Of a stretch of DNA of 64,000 nucleotides, positions 9,370-19,121 are shown piece by piece. Every line of letters begins with the position of its first letter. Position 1 is the first letter of the stretch. Location of the stretch: NCBI RefSeq assembly GCF_024398035.1, contig NZ_CP073748.1, positions 611,501-675,500 of the forward strand, in the 5' to 3' direction. Source of the DNA: Kordiimonas sp. SCSIO 12603 (GTDB lineage Bacteria > Pseudomonadota > Alphaproteobacteria > Sphingomonadales > Kordiimonadaceae). The notes under the pieces are model-generated. The model worked only from the letters and a program-made list of their open reading frames with translations, searched no databases and was not told the DNA's origin. The position numbers and the translations under genes are program-made.

Positions 9370-12300
9370 ATGGCACTGTTTGGAAATGCGAGTTTTGGCT
9401 CATTGTTCGGCGCTGGCGGCGCTCAGAGCACATTTTCCACGCCTGTAATTGGTGTTAGCCAGTCTCTTCTTCAGGCATCCTTTAATGCTGACCTTACTCG
9501 CCTTGGTCTCCAGAATTTATCTCCAGCTGATCGTGCTGCTTTTAACCGAGGCACATCAGAGGACGCTTTTATCTTGCCACCGGGATTCAGTGGCGCGGAA
9601 GAAGCTGAAGATACGACCTTGAATGAAAGGGTTCGTGAGGTACGGGCCAAGACTACTTTCATTGATACTGACTCCCGATTTATTGAATCGGTAGAGAATG
9701 ATATCGACCGACAGGCAACGTTTGTTTTGTTTCAGGCGCTTACAGATCTTAGAACGCTTGCTGAATTTGCTGCAGATGATCGTACGACAGAAGCTTCTCT
9801 CGAGCGTGCTGATGAACAGTTCCAGAGAGGTTTTGCGGAAGTTCAAAATTACCTTCTGGAGACACAGACCGATAGATTGGATTTATTCCTCGGTGAAAAA
9901 ACCGACGATGTGGAAACGGCTATCCGTACAGGTAGAAATGGTACTGTAACCGAAGGCTCTGGTGTTGTTGCAAACCGTACGGATGTTGTATCCGGATTGA
10001 CGGGTACCGAGGTCTTTACAGTTTCCATCAGTAAGGCTGGTGAAACAGATAATATTACGGTTGATTTGTCTGGTATCTCTGGTGACCTGACACTTGAGAA
10101 TATCGCGGCTCATATTAATACGCAAATTGAAGCTCTTACGGATACGAACGATCAGGGCGAAGAGTTTATCAAGCATCAAACCCGTTTCAGTGTAAGTGAG
10201 GATTCAACCGGTCGTTTTGGGCTTCAGGTAGATGGTACGATTACGGAAGCGGTAACATTATCTGCGGCAAGTGCGGAACCAACGCTATATGTGGCTTCTT
10301 CCGTTTCCCAAATTGATGAGAGTTTCGCGACAACAGCACGTGTCACGCAGGTGAATGGTCTGTCGGGTACTCTTGTTAGAGACGATTCTTTCACATTTGC
10401 AGGTATTGATTTGGCTGCGACTGAGCTTAACGAGCTTACGGCTGATGCAGAAGAAGATGATCTGGATGAAGATATCGCTGCACTGCGTGATCAATTCAGA
10501 GCTGATGCGCTTGCTGATGTTACCACTAATAGTACGTCAAATGATGATGACAACACTTCAGATAACTCCGCATCTATCACGAATGTAGACAGTGAGTTTG
10601 TTGAAAATGCTAACACGTTTGGTAATCGAGTTGCGACAACCAGTGACGGGGGTATTTTCGTTGTAGGCACCACGCAAGGTTCGTTTGGGCACCAGATTAA
10701 TACATCTGGCACTCAGGATGTTTATCTTACCCGCTTTGATAGCGAGGGGAACGAGCTATTCTCCCGCCTTCTTGGCGCTGCAGATAGTGCTGACGTTTTT
10801 GATATTACTGTTGATGCGAACGATAATGTTATTATCACGGGTCAGACTAATGGTGAACTTGCGCAAGGTGATGTAATTGATAGCGAAGAAGGTGATGCCT
10901 TTGTTGCCAAGTTCAATGAAAATGGTGATGAAGTTTTCCGGTATCAGCTTGATACATTTGCTGAAACAAGTGGCCAAACCGTTGCTGTCGATTCTAATGG
11001 TGATATATTTGTTGGCGGGTTTACGCGCTCGGCAATCGGTATTGGTTCAACGTTCTCCGGTGGTGAAGATGCATTGGTGTTGAAACTAAACGGCACCACG
11101 GGCGCGCTTCAGGATAGCCATGTATTTGGTACATCAGGTAATGATGTTGTGAAGGGTATTGCGGTTGACGCAAACGACAACGTAGTGCTGGCGGTTGAAG
11201 AGGGTGCTAATGCTGTTGTTTACCGAGCTGACGGCAGTAACTTATCCAATCAGACAGATAGTGTAACCTTTGGCAATCTTGGTTTGGGCGGCTCTATCGA
11301 GAGTTTGACGATCGATAATACCAATGGTGAAGTTTATCTGGCCGGTACTACAAATGGTGGCAGTTTGAATGCATCTGGTGCTGCGACGGTTAATGGTGCT
11401 CAATCTACAGGCTTTGATGGTTTTGTAAGCGGCGCTACACTAAGTGGTAGTACGAATTTGTCTGCTAACTTCACTACTTACCTCTCGACGACGGGTACAG
11501 ATACCATCGCTGATGTGGTGGTAAATAACGGCAATGTTTATGTGGCTGGCTCTACAAATGCCGAATTTGCCGGTGAGGATGACCGTGGGGCAACGGATGC
11601 TTTTGTAGCAAGGTTGGATGGTGCTTCAGGAACCGTAAGTGATATTGAGCAGTTTGGTGAGGGTTTGGCGCGTACCAATGTAGGTGGTTTAGCGTTTACC
11701 ACGCAGGGCGATAGTGTGCTTGAAACACTGGGTTTGCCTGTGGGCGACATCAGCATTGATGAAACACTTGATATTGAAACTCAGACATCAGCCACGGAAG
11801 GTGATCACTTCTTTATTTCTTTTGATGGTGGTCGGCGTCGTGAGATCGATCTGGATGAGGGTGATACACTAGATGATATTGCCCGCAAAATCCGGATCGC
11901 TGGTTTTGGTCAGGTTGAAGTGAATGTAAGCTCCAGCCTTGAAGGTGACCGCTTGCAGATTGAAGCTTTGAGTGACGGTGTATCTGTTGATTTGATCGCT
12001 GGCGCTGATGGCGAAGACTTGCTTGGCCATCTAGGATTGGAACCAGGACGCTTGCTGCCGCGGGATGAAATTTTCGATCTGAATGACGATGATGATCGCC
12101 CGTTTGATCCTGAGACAGATCTGGGTGGTGTTTTTGGTTTGGGCCTTGAGGGTGCACTGCATATCCGAGACAGAGCGACAGCGAATTATGTTTTGAATTT
12201 GCTTGATAGTGCAATCGGCACAACCCAGCGGGCTTTCAGGTCCCTTGAGTTTAACCAGTTCCGTGATCTTCTTAACAGGCCGGGGGCAAGCGGTGGCACT

Positions 12301-12402
12301 GTTTCTCAGGCAACTCAGAATCAGTTGGCTAATTTACAGTCTGGTCTTGCTCGTTTGCAGGCAGGTTCCCCTGCAGGATCTTCTCTAAGTTTGTTCGCTT
12401 AG
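9370..12402 (+). CDS. Large SBBP beta-propeller protein, FlaEY-like
   Basis: A 1010-residue protein with no classical signal peptide. Residues about 100-190 are helical. From about residue 400 there are repeated SBBP-type propeller blades: GGIFVVGTTQGSF, then DVYLTRFDSEGN, and NDNVIITGQT, then DAFVAKFNENGD, recurring about every 50-60 residues. The C-terminal 100 residues (from RATANYVLNLLDSAI) are again helical and glutamine/leucine-rich, like the ends of axial flagellar proteins. This layout recalls the alphaproteobacterial flagellin regulatory protein FlaEY. That identification is from memory of the family and is tentative. The FliL-like gene downstream mildly supports a flagellar link. 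No other flagellar genes are in the window. Confidence 0.55.
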   Translation: MALFGNASFGSLFGAGGAQSTFSTPVIGVSQSLLQASFNADLTRLGLQNLSPADRAAFNRGTSEDAFILPPGFSGAEEAEDTTLNERVREVRAKTTFIDTDSRFIESVENDIDRQATFVLFQALTDLRTLAEFAADDRTTEASLERADEQFQRGFAEVQNYLLETQTDRLDLFLGEKTDDVETAIRTGRNGTVTEGSGVVANRTDVVSGLTGTEVFTVSISKAGETDNITVDLSGISGDLTLENIAAHINTQIEALTDTNDQGEEFIKHQTRFSVSEDSTGRFGLQVDGTITEAVTLSAASAEPTLYVASSVSQIDESFATTARVTQVNGLSGTLVRDDSFTFAGIDLAATELNELTADAEEDDLDEDIAALRDQFRADALADVTTNSTSNDDDNTSDNSASITNVDSEFVENANTFGNRVATTSDGGIFVVGTTQGSFGHQINTSGTQDVYLTRFDSEGNELFSRLLGAADSADVFDITVDANDNVIITGQTNGELAQGDVIDSEEGDAFVAKFNENGDEVFRYQLDTFAETSGQTVAVDSNGDIFVGGFTRSAIGIGSTFSGGEDALVLKLNGTTGALQDSHVFGTSGNDVVKGIAVDANDNVVLAVEEGANAVVYRADGSNLSNQTDSVTFGNLGLGGSIESLTIDNTNGEVYLAGTTNGGSLNASGAATVNGAQSTGFDGFVSGATLSGSTNLSANFTTYLSTTGTDTIADVVVNNGNVYVAGSTNAEFAGEDDRGATDAFVARLDGASGTVSDIEQFGEGLARTNVGGLAFTTQGDSVLETLGLPVGDISIDETLDIETQTSATEGDHFFISFDGGRRREIDLDEGDTLDDIARKIRIAGFGQVEVNVSSSLEGDRLQIEALSDGVSVDLIAGADGEDLLGHLGLEPGRLLPRDEIFDLNDDDDRPFDPETDLGGVFGLGLEGALHIRDRATANYVLNLLDSAIGTTQRAFRSLEFNQFRDLLNRPGASGGTVSQATQNQLANLQSGLARLQAGSPAGSSLSLFA

Positions 12403-12505
12403 TAACACTTTGTAAAGAAATCAGCCTTATAAAATTTGCGTCTGAATAGGTGCAAATTGGGTGAGGCACGGCTTATTGCTAAATAGGTTGATGGCCTCAT
12501 AAATG

Positions 12506-12536
12506 AAAAAGCCCGCTCTTTGAGCGGGCTTTTTTC
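12506..12536 (+). terminator. Strong intrinsic terminator
   Basis: GCCCGCTC / GAGCGGGC stem with a short TTT(G) loop, flanked by five A on the left and TTTTTT on the right. It works in both directions and ends the propeller-protein transcript. Confidence 0.9.
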
Positions 12537-12857
12537 TACTTGAGCGGGGTACGCGGGAATAGGTGCACGATTGGGGGTCGAGTAAATAAATTACCCATTC
12601 CCGCACCCCTGCTCGAGAGGTACGTTTATATATTCAAGGGGTGTGCCAGAATTTTAAATTAAATAAATCTTTTAAAATCAATATATTAGATAATTTCGAA
12701 TATCTGCATTACTAAAATTGTATCATTTTGTTGAAAAATGCATCGATAATTTGTCTTTAAATGCAACAATTGTTGTAAAATGCGATAACTTATCACTTTT
12801 CATTCGACTGCAGTTGGGTCATGCTATTGATCTGACAGATAATTTTGAAAGAAACCT
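12537..12857 (+). other. Intergenic AT-rich leader of the FliL-like gene
   Basis: About 320 bp without a gene. Positions 12640-12790 are strongly AT-rich and contain a perfect 12-bp palindrome, CAACAATTGTTG (12764-12775), about 80 bp before the next start. It may be an operator. No convincing -35/-10 pair was found. Confidence 0.4.
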
Positions 12858-13271
12858 ATGCTGAGATTTGCTTCAATAGTGCTGTTCCTTTTGCTGGCGG
12901 CCGAGTTTTCGCCTGCCCTTTCGGTCGTGACCATGCAGGATGCGCCGGAAGAAGGTAAGCACAAGGTTGAGCTAATGCCCTTTACCTTCACTATGCAAAA
13001 AAGAGGCAGGCTTATCGGTAAGGTGACTGTGCAGGTTGTTCTTGAAGTGCAGGATGCTTCAAAAATCGAATATGTTAAGCAGCGTGTACCACAAATTCGA
13101 GCCGATTTTAATTTGGTGCTGTCTGAACTTTCTCGCGTTCGATTTGATATCAATCGTCCGATTGATCCTGACCTAGTTCAACAATATCTGACACCATATG
13201 CAGATTACCGTATGGGGAAAGATGTTGTGAAGGTCTATCTTAAACAGGCTCTTATTGAGCCCAATAAGTAA
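12858..13271 (+). CDS. FliL-like exported protein
   Basis: A 137-residue protein with an N-terminal signal or anchor (MLRFASIVLFLLLAAEFSPA). The remainder reads like the FliL periplasmic domain: a beta-rich start (VELMPFTFTMQKRGRLIGKVTVQVVLEVQD), then a helix beginning VKQRVPQIRADFNLVLSEL, and a final VVKVYLKQALIE strand. FliL binds the flagellar motor stator ring. Here the usual cytoplasmic stretch is missing and the sequence match is by pattern only. A stand-alone relative with another role is possible. Confidence 0.45.
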   Translation: MLRFASIVLFLLLAAEFSPALSVVTMQDAPEEGKHKVELMPFTFTMQKRGRLIGKVTVQVVLEVQDASKIEYVKQRVPQIRADFNLVLSELSRVRFDINRPIDPDLVQQYLTPYADYRMGKDVVKVYLKQALIEPNK

Positions 13272-13411
13272 ATAAATACAGCTACAAACAAATAACAAAC
13301 TGCCCTGACTATAAAAAATAGTGGTTCAAGCCCTTGACCAAAGGGGTGATCGAACTAACCATTAATAGTTGGGAAGGAATAAAAGATATTAGTCTAATCA
13401 GGAGGGGATAT

Positions 13412-16147
13412 ATGCTTCTTACTCGCTTTAGGAATGCTACCGCCTTGGCGGCAGGCTGTCTGAGCATGCTTGCAACTAGCCAAGTAGTGGCTCAAGACGA
13501 TGAGTCCTATGAAATCGAAGAAGTTGTTGTTACCGGTACTTATTTAAAAGGTAAATCACAGTTTAACAGCCCATCACCAATCGCGGTGATCGGCGCAGAT
13601 AATTTGAATAACATCGGCGCTAGTACAGTAGCGGATCTTGTTCAGACGCTAACAATCAACGCTGGTTCTCAGAACAATCCAGACGCGTTTACGCAGAATA
13701 ACACCACGGGAACGTCAAACTTTAACCTGCGCGGTCTTGGTGTGGCGTCCACGCTTGTTCTTTTGAATGGTCGCCGTCAGGTTAACACAGGCGCGCTTAC
13801 GAATGACGGTGTAACATTTGTGGATACAAGTTCACTTGTGCCGCAGATCGCTGTGCAGCGTATTGAGATCGTGAAAGATGGTGCCGCAGCGATTTATGGT
13901 ACGGATGCTGTTGCTGGCGTTGTTAACTTTATCACGGATGATAATTTTGAAGGTCTTTCACTAAGTGCACGCGGTGCAACACTGACAGGTGAAGGAAGTC
14001 AGAGCGATCTTCAGGTTGAAGGTAAATTTGGTTGGAGTTCAGGTAACACGAACTTCATGATTGCCGCTAGCTATCTTGACCGTACAGAACTAACGACTGC
14101 AGAGCGCCGTCTAAGCCGCCCTGAGGATGATAGCTCTGCGCTTGGCAACCCAGGTTCGTTCTTTGTGCCGTCAGTTGCTGCCGGCCTGGCACAGCAATCA
14201 GCTGCAGCTGCAGCTGCCGGCAACGCAACGTTGGCTGCTCAGTTGGCTGCTCTTGCTAGGGCACCAATTATTGACCCAACAGGTTGTGGCGAAGTAGGTG
14301 GTATTCCTGCGGCAGCTACAACTCTGCCTAATGGTCTTCAGCCGGGTACATGTCGTTTTGATTTCGGTGATTTCTTCACGCTCGTGCCTGAAGAAGAGCG
14401 TATTCAACTGTACGGTGTGGTGAAACACGAATTTGAAGGTGGGCATACATTCCGTGCTGAAGTTGCTTATGCAGATAATGAAGCAAGCCGCGGTAACTCG
14501 CCATCGTTCCCATTCCTTCAGTTAGGTGCTGCTCAGGTACCTGCGGATCACCCAAACAACGTATTTGGTGAACAGGTTACATTCTTTGGCCGTGTGAGCG
14601 GTGTAGGTGGTGATGTATCGCCAAGCAGCTTTACATCTGAAACATACCGTGTGAGCGGTGCAATTGATGGCCCAATTAATGATAACTGGAGCTATAACCT
14701 TGCAGCAACCTATGCCCAGAACGATCACACGAACAATACAGAAGATACTGTAACAGATCGTGTTCGTCTTGCTCTGCAAGGCCTTGGCGGCCCAAACTGT
14801 GATGCTGCAACTGGTACGCCTGGCGAAGGTAGCTGTCAGTATTTCAACCCGTTTGCGACATCATTTACTACTTCGCCAAATGATCCGGCACTGCTTGATC
14901 ATCTGATTGCTACTCAAACTATTGAGAGTAATTCAGAGCTATGGACAATTGATGCTGTTCTTTCAGGTACAGTGGGTTCGCTTCCTGCGGGTGATATTGG
15001 CCTTGCGGTTGGTTTCCAGTACCGGGATGAAACTTTTGGTCGTGATCTAGATCCGCTTGCAAATGCTGATGCGTTTGCGTTTGTGATCGGCGCACCAGAT
15101 TTTGAAGACAGCCGTAGCATTTATGCATTCTTTGCAGAGGCTTTAGCGCCAATCACTGATAAGATTGATCTATCTGTTGCAGCTCGTTTTGAGGATTATG
15201 GTGGGAATATTGGATCAACATTTGATCCAAAAGTATCTCTACTTGCACGTCCAACAGATAGTCTGACCCTTCGTGGTAGTTATTCCACAAGTTTCCGTGC
15301 GCCTAGCCAATTCCAGATTCAAGGCCAGGCTACGAGCCTTAACCAGATCAGTGATCCACTTACAGGTGGTACATTCTTCGCGGCGGTTCGTGGTACAGAC
15401 CCTCAAGGTGGTCGGGCTCTTGATCCGGAGCAAAGTAAAGCATGGAACTTTGGTCTTTCCTGGCAGCCAATTGATGGTTTGAGTGTTGATATTGACTATT
15501 TCAACTACGATTTCTCTGATGTGATCATTCAGGAAAACTTCCAGTCTGTAGTGAATGCTGATCCAACAGGTGACCGTGTGGTTCGTGCCTTTGATGGCGG
15601 TCCGATCCTGATGGTATTTGTAGATTATGTGAATGCATCAAGCGTTAAAACAGATGGCCTCGATGTATCTGTGAAGTATGATATCGAAGTTGGTGACGGC
15701 GTTATTCAGCCGTTCTTCGACGGTACATACTTGTTCAGCTATGATATCACTGATCCACAAGCTGGTAACATTGATGGCGTAGGTAACCGGAACTTCTCTA
15801 ACTTCGGTAGTCCAACACCAAAAACACGCTTTAACACAGGTATCGCGTTTACCAACGATACCCATGATGCGCGTTTCTATGTTCGTCATATCTCTGGTCT
15901 GGATGATGATCAGGTTATTGGTGGGGTAGAGAATGGCGATATCCCAAGCTACACAACTGTAGATGTTCAATATAGCTTGAACCTTGGCGGTATTTTCGAA
16001 AACCTTGATGGAACATCGCTCCAGATTGGTGCTCGGAACGTGTTTGATAAAGATGTACCACGCGTGGCAACAAATGGTGGCTTCGAAAGCCGTACACATG
16101 ATCCACGTCAACGTTCGGTTTATGCGAAAATTAGCACAACATTCTAA
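13412..16147 (+). CDS. TonB-dependent outer-membrane receptor
   Basis: About 911 residues. I chose the ATG at 13412 because GGAGGGG sits 5-6 bp before it; an upstream in-frame start would bury that site. A signal peptide (MLLTRFRNATALAAGCLSML, cleavage after VVAQ) is followed by a TonB-box-like EEVVVTG. The plug domain runs about residues 50-190, with FNLRGLGVASTLVLLNGRR and EIVKDGAAAIYGTDAVAGVVNF. A 22-strand barrel ends in the terminal aromatic residue (ISTTF). Such receptors take up siderophores, cobalamin, glycans or peptides through TonB-ExbBD. Substrate genes are not adjacent, so the ligand is unknown. Confidence 0.92.
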   Translation: MLLTRFRNATALAAGCLSMLATSQVVAQDDESYEIEEVVVTGTYLKGKSQFNSPSPIAVIGADNLNNIGASTVADLVQTLTINAGSQNNPDAFTQNNTTGTSNFNLRGLGVASTLVLLNGRRQVNTGALTNDGVTFVDTSSLVPQIAVQRIEIVKDGAAAIYGTDAVAGVVNFITDDNFEGLSLSARGATLTGEGSQSDLQVEGKFGWSSGNTNFMIAASYLDRTELTTAERRLSRPEDDSSALGNPGSFFVPSVAAGLAQQSAAAAAAGNATLAAQLAALARAPIIDPTGCGEVGGIPAAATTLPNGLQPGTCRFDFGDFFTLVPEEERIQLYGVVKHEFEGGHTFRAEVAYADNEASRGNSPSFPFLQLGAAQVPADHPNNVFGEQVTFFGRVSGVGGDVSPSSFTSETYRVSGAIDGPINDNWSYNLAATYAQNDHTNNTEDTVTDRVRLALQGLGGPNCDAATGTPGEGSCQYFNPFATSFTTSPNDPALLDHLIATQTIESNSELWTIDAVLSGTVGSLPAGDIGLAVGFQYRDETFGRDLDPLANADAFAFVIGAPDFEDSRSIYAFFAEALAPITDKIDLSVAARFEDYGGNIGSTFDPKVSLLARPTDSLTLRGSYSTSFRAPSQFQIQGQATSLNQISDPLTGGTFFAAVRGTDPQGGRALDPEQSKAWNFGLSWQPIDGLSVDIDYFNYDFSDVIIQENFQSVVNADPTGDRVVRAFDGGPILMVFVDYVNASSVKTDGLDVSVKYDIEVGDGVIQPFFDGTYLFSYDITDPQAGNIDGVGNRNFSNFGSPTPKTRFNTGIAFTNDTHDARFYVRHISGLDDDQVIGGVENGDIPSYTTVDVQYSLNLGGIFENLDGTSLQIGARNVFDKDVPRVATNGGFESRTHDPRQRSVYAKISTTF

Positions 16148-16173
16148 TGTTGCTACTTTACGTTACGGAATCA

Positions 16174-16206
16174 AAAGGGCGACCTCGGTCGCCCTTTGTC
16201 TTTTTG
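16174..16206 (+). terminator. Intrinsic terminator of the first TonB receptor
   Basis: An 11-bp stem AAAGGGCGACC / GGTCGCCCTTT (16174-16184, 16187-16197) is followed by GTCTTTTT. A similar hairpin sequence ends the second receptor gene. Confidence 0.85.
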
Positions 16207-16388
16207 AGCACTAATTTCTATTTTTCTTTGAAAAAACAGCAGTTTGGCTAAAGAATCCCCTTGACCTGAGCCATTTGCCATATGATCATTTTACTTAGGT
16301 CTTTGAAAGTTTTGAACCTTGATACGTGTTGCCAGAGCATATGAGGATGTCGGGTTTTCAAGACTAGGGATATATATGGGAGGACTTC

Positions 16389-18914
16389 ATGAAACTATCA
16401 CGCGGGCAAGGGACGCGTTCCCGCCTTTTGGCATCTGTCGCGTTGTGCGCGAGTATGGCCACCACCACAGCAGTCGTTGCACAAGATGACGATTTCGAGC
16501 TCGAAGAAATTCTTGTAACATCATCCAAGCGTACTCAAACGCTACAGGAAACACCGATTGCAGTTTCTGTAACAACAGCAGAAACCTTTGAAAAAGCACG
16601 TCTTTTAGATATCAATGATCTACAAACCGTTGTACCTTCATTGCGTGTTACAACACTTCAAAACTCCGCATCGACAAACTTCGTAATTCGTGGTTTTGGT
16701 AATGGTGCGAACAACGCTGGTATCGAACCATCAGTAGGTGTGTTCATTGACGGTGTTTACCGTTCTCGTTCAGCGGCACAAATTGGTGACCTTCCACGTC
16801 TTGAGCGTGTTGAGGTACTAAGCGGCCCACAAAGTACACTCTTTGGTAAAAACGCTTCTGCGGGTGTAATCAGCGTAGTTTCTGCGGCTCCATCATACGA
16901 AACAGAAGGTCGTGTAGAGCTTCAGTATGGTAATTATGATCAGGTTGTTGCACGCGGTTATGTTACGGGCGGATTGTCTGATACTGTTGCTGTTAGCCTA
17001 TCGGGCGGTATTAACAAGCGCGATGGATATACAGAAAGCCTCGTAGATGGAATTGATGATCTAAACGACCGTGATCGCTGGAATATTCGTGGTCAGGTAC
17101 TCTTTGAGCCAAGTGAAAATGTAAGCTTCCGTTTGATTGCTGATTACAGCAAGATTGATGAGAGCTGCTGTACAGTTACCACTATTCAAAATGGCCCGAC
17201 AGCTGCAGCTGTTCAAGCGCTTGGCGGTGCTTTGAATGATGATACAGATCCATTCTCATATACAGCGCCGTTCAACCAGCCTTCTATTAACGAAGTGAAA
17301 GATGGCGGTATCTCCCTTCAGGGTGATGTTGACTTTGATACCTTCACTCTAACATCCATCACAGCTTACCGCTCGAACAAGAGCTTTAACGATGCTGAGG
17401 CGGATTATACGGGTGCGAATATTATTGATAGCGCGAACAATGACGCTGATATCGATACATTCACTCAAGAAATTCGCCTGACATCTACAGGTGATAATGT
17501 ACTCGACTGGATGGTTGGTGGTTTCTTCTTCCAGGAAGATATCACACAGATTCAAGGGCTTGAGTATGGTACAGACACACGTGCTTACGTAGACCTTCTA
17601 ACAGGTGCGCCGGGTACACTTGCAACACTAGAAGCACTTTCTGGTTCAACACCAGGTTCGTTCTTTAATGCAGATACTACAACGCGTGAAACTTTCACGC
17701 AGGACAACACTGCATATTCTATCTTTGCAACAGTTGATTATCATATTACTGACCGGGTAACACTGACAGGTGGTGTGAACTACACCAAAGATAAAAAGAC
17801 TGTAACAGGCAGCACTGTGAACGGGGATGCATTCTCTGCAATTGATCTGTTCACTGTGAACAATGGCCTTATCCCTCAAGCCTTCTTCGGACAGGCATTC
17901 CAGGGAGCGACAGGCCTTGCACCAACACCAGAGAATATTGCCGCCATTGAAGCTGCAGCTCCTGGCACAAGTGCTGCTATTCAGGCTGGTGTAAACGAGT
18001 CGATCACTGGTTTGCAGGCGCTGCAGTTCCAGCCGCAATTTGTTGCCTTCCCGAACTCTGTGGAAGACGGCAGAACAAGCGATGATAAATTTACATGGAC
18101 AGCACGTGTGGCTTATCAAGTAAGTGATGCTGTGAATGTGTATGCAAGTGTTGCAACAGGCTTTAAGGCTTCGTCTTGGAACTTGTCACGCGATAGTCGT
18201 CCATTCCCTGGGGATCAGGCAGCACTTGAAGCCGCTGGTCTCACTCAGGTTAACCAGAACTTTGGTACACGCTTTGCTGGCCCAGAGGAATCAACGGTTT
18301 ACGAACTTGGTCTGAAAGCACGTTTTGCTCGCGGCCATTTGAACCTTGCTCTGTTCGACCAAACTATCAAAGGCTTCCAGTCGAACGCCTTCACAGGTAC
18401 AGGCTTTAACCTTGTAAACGCTGGTAAGCAATCGACCAAAGGTGTTGAACTTGAGTTCTCTTACTACCTAACAGACGATTTTGTTGTTGGCTTCTCAGGT
18501 ATTTACCTAGATCCGCTATATGATGATTTCGTAGGTGGCCTTGGCCCGAATGGTCCAACAGACCTATCAGGCACACGTCCGCTGGGTATTCACGAATTCA
18601 GCGCAAGCACATCTGCTACATATAACTTTGAATTCGATAACGGAATATACGGTTATGTACGTGCAGATTGGCTTTATGAAAGTGATGAGCCTGTTGGTGA
18701 TCGTTTCCCAACAATCACTCGTGAAGTTAATACCTTCAATGCAAGTGCGGGAATCACTCTTGAAAATGGTGTAAGCCTTCAGATTTGGGGCCGTAACCTA
18801 TTCAATGATGAGTATTTCTTCACGGCGTTCCCAGGTGTTATTCAGCCGGGTACGATCAATGGTTATCCAAGTGCGCCAAGAACTTATGGTCTAACACTGG
18901 CTTACGAGTTCTAA
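16389..18914 (+). CDS. TonB-dependent outer-membrane receptor
   Basis: 841 residues, ATG preceded by GGGAGGAC. The signal peptide is about 1-31 (ends VVAQ), and the TonB-box-like region is LEEILVTSSKR. The plug contains NFVIRGFGNGANNAGIEPSVGVFIDGVYRSR and RVEVLSGPQSTLFGKNASAGVISV. The barrel ends LTLAYEF. This is the sub-type often linked to uptake of complex carbohydrates or hydrophobic compounds in marine alpha- and gammaproteobacteria. That is family knowledge, and no substrate is shown here. It has its own terminator, so it is not an operon partner of the preceding receptor despite the same direction. Confidence 0.92.
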   Translation: MKLSRGQGTRSRLLASVALCASMATTTAVVAQDDDFELEEILVTSSKRTQTLQETPIAVSVTTAETFEKARLLDINDLQTVVPSLRVTTLQNSASTNFVIRGFGNGANNAGIEPSVGVFIDGVYRSRSAAQIGDLPRLERVEVLSGPQSTLFGKNASAGVISVVSAAPSYETEGRVELQYGNYDQVVARGYVTGGLSDTVAVSLSGGINKRDGYTESLVDGIDDLNDRDRWNIRGQVLFEPSENVSFRLIADYSKIDESCCTVTTIQNGPTAAAVQALGGALNDDTDPFSYTAPFNQPSINEVKDGGISLQGDVDFDTFTLTSITAYRSNKSFNDAEADYTGANIIDSANNDADIDTFTQEIRLTSTGDNVLDWMVGGFFFQEDITQIQGLEYGTDTRAYVDLLTGAPGTLATLEALSGSTPGSFFNADTTTRETFTQDNTAYSIFATVDYHITDRVTLTGGVNYTKDKKTVTGSTVNGDAFSAIDLFTVNNGLIPQAFFGQAFQGATGLAPTPENIAAIEAAAPGTSAAIQAGVNESITGLQALQFQPQFVAFPNSVEDGRTSDDKFTWTARVAYQVSDAVNVYASVATGFKASSWNLSRDSRPFPGDQAALEAAGLTQVNQNFGTRFAGPEESTVYELGLKARFARGHLNLALFDQTIKGFQSNAFTGTGFNLVNAGKQSTKGVELEFSYYLTDDFVVGFSGIYLDPLYDDFVGGLGPNGPTDLSGTRPLGIHEFSASTSATYNFEFDNGIYGYVRADWLYESDEPVGDRFPTITREVNTFNASAGITLENGVSLQIWGRNLFNDEYFFTAFPGVIQPGTINGYPSAPRTYGLTLAYEF

Positions 18915-18935
18915 AAAACACTAAGAAATCTGCGG

Positions 18936-18967
18936 AAGGGCGGCCTGTTTGGTCGCCCTTTTTTTTA
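18936..18967 (+). terminator. Intrinsic terminator of the second TonB receptor
   Basis: Stem AAGGGCGGCC / GGTCGCCCTT with a TGTTT loop (one G-T pair), followed by a run of T ending at 18966. Confidence 0.9.
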
Positions 18968-19121
18968 TGCGAAATTCGCTTGCACTTGGGGTAAAATCAG
19001 CTATCAGTTCTGTGTAATAAAAATTTCATAATAAAGATTCCCAATAGGGAAAAGCATGGGCTATAGCCTGTTACAGTTTTGTTTTTGAGTACCAAAGCTT
19101 GGTTTATCTAAGGGTTTATTG

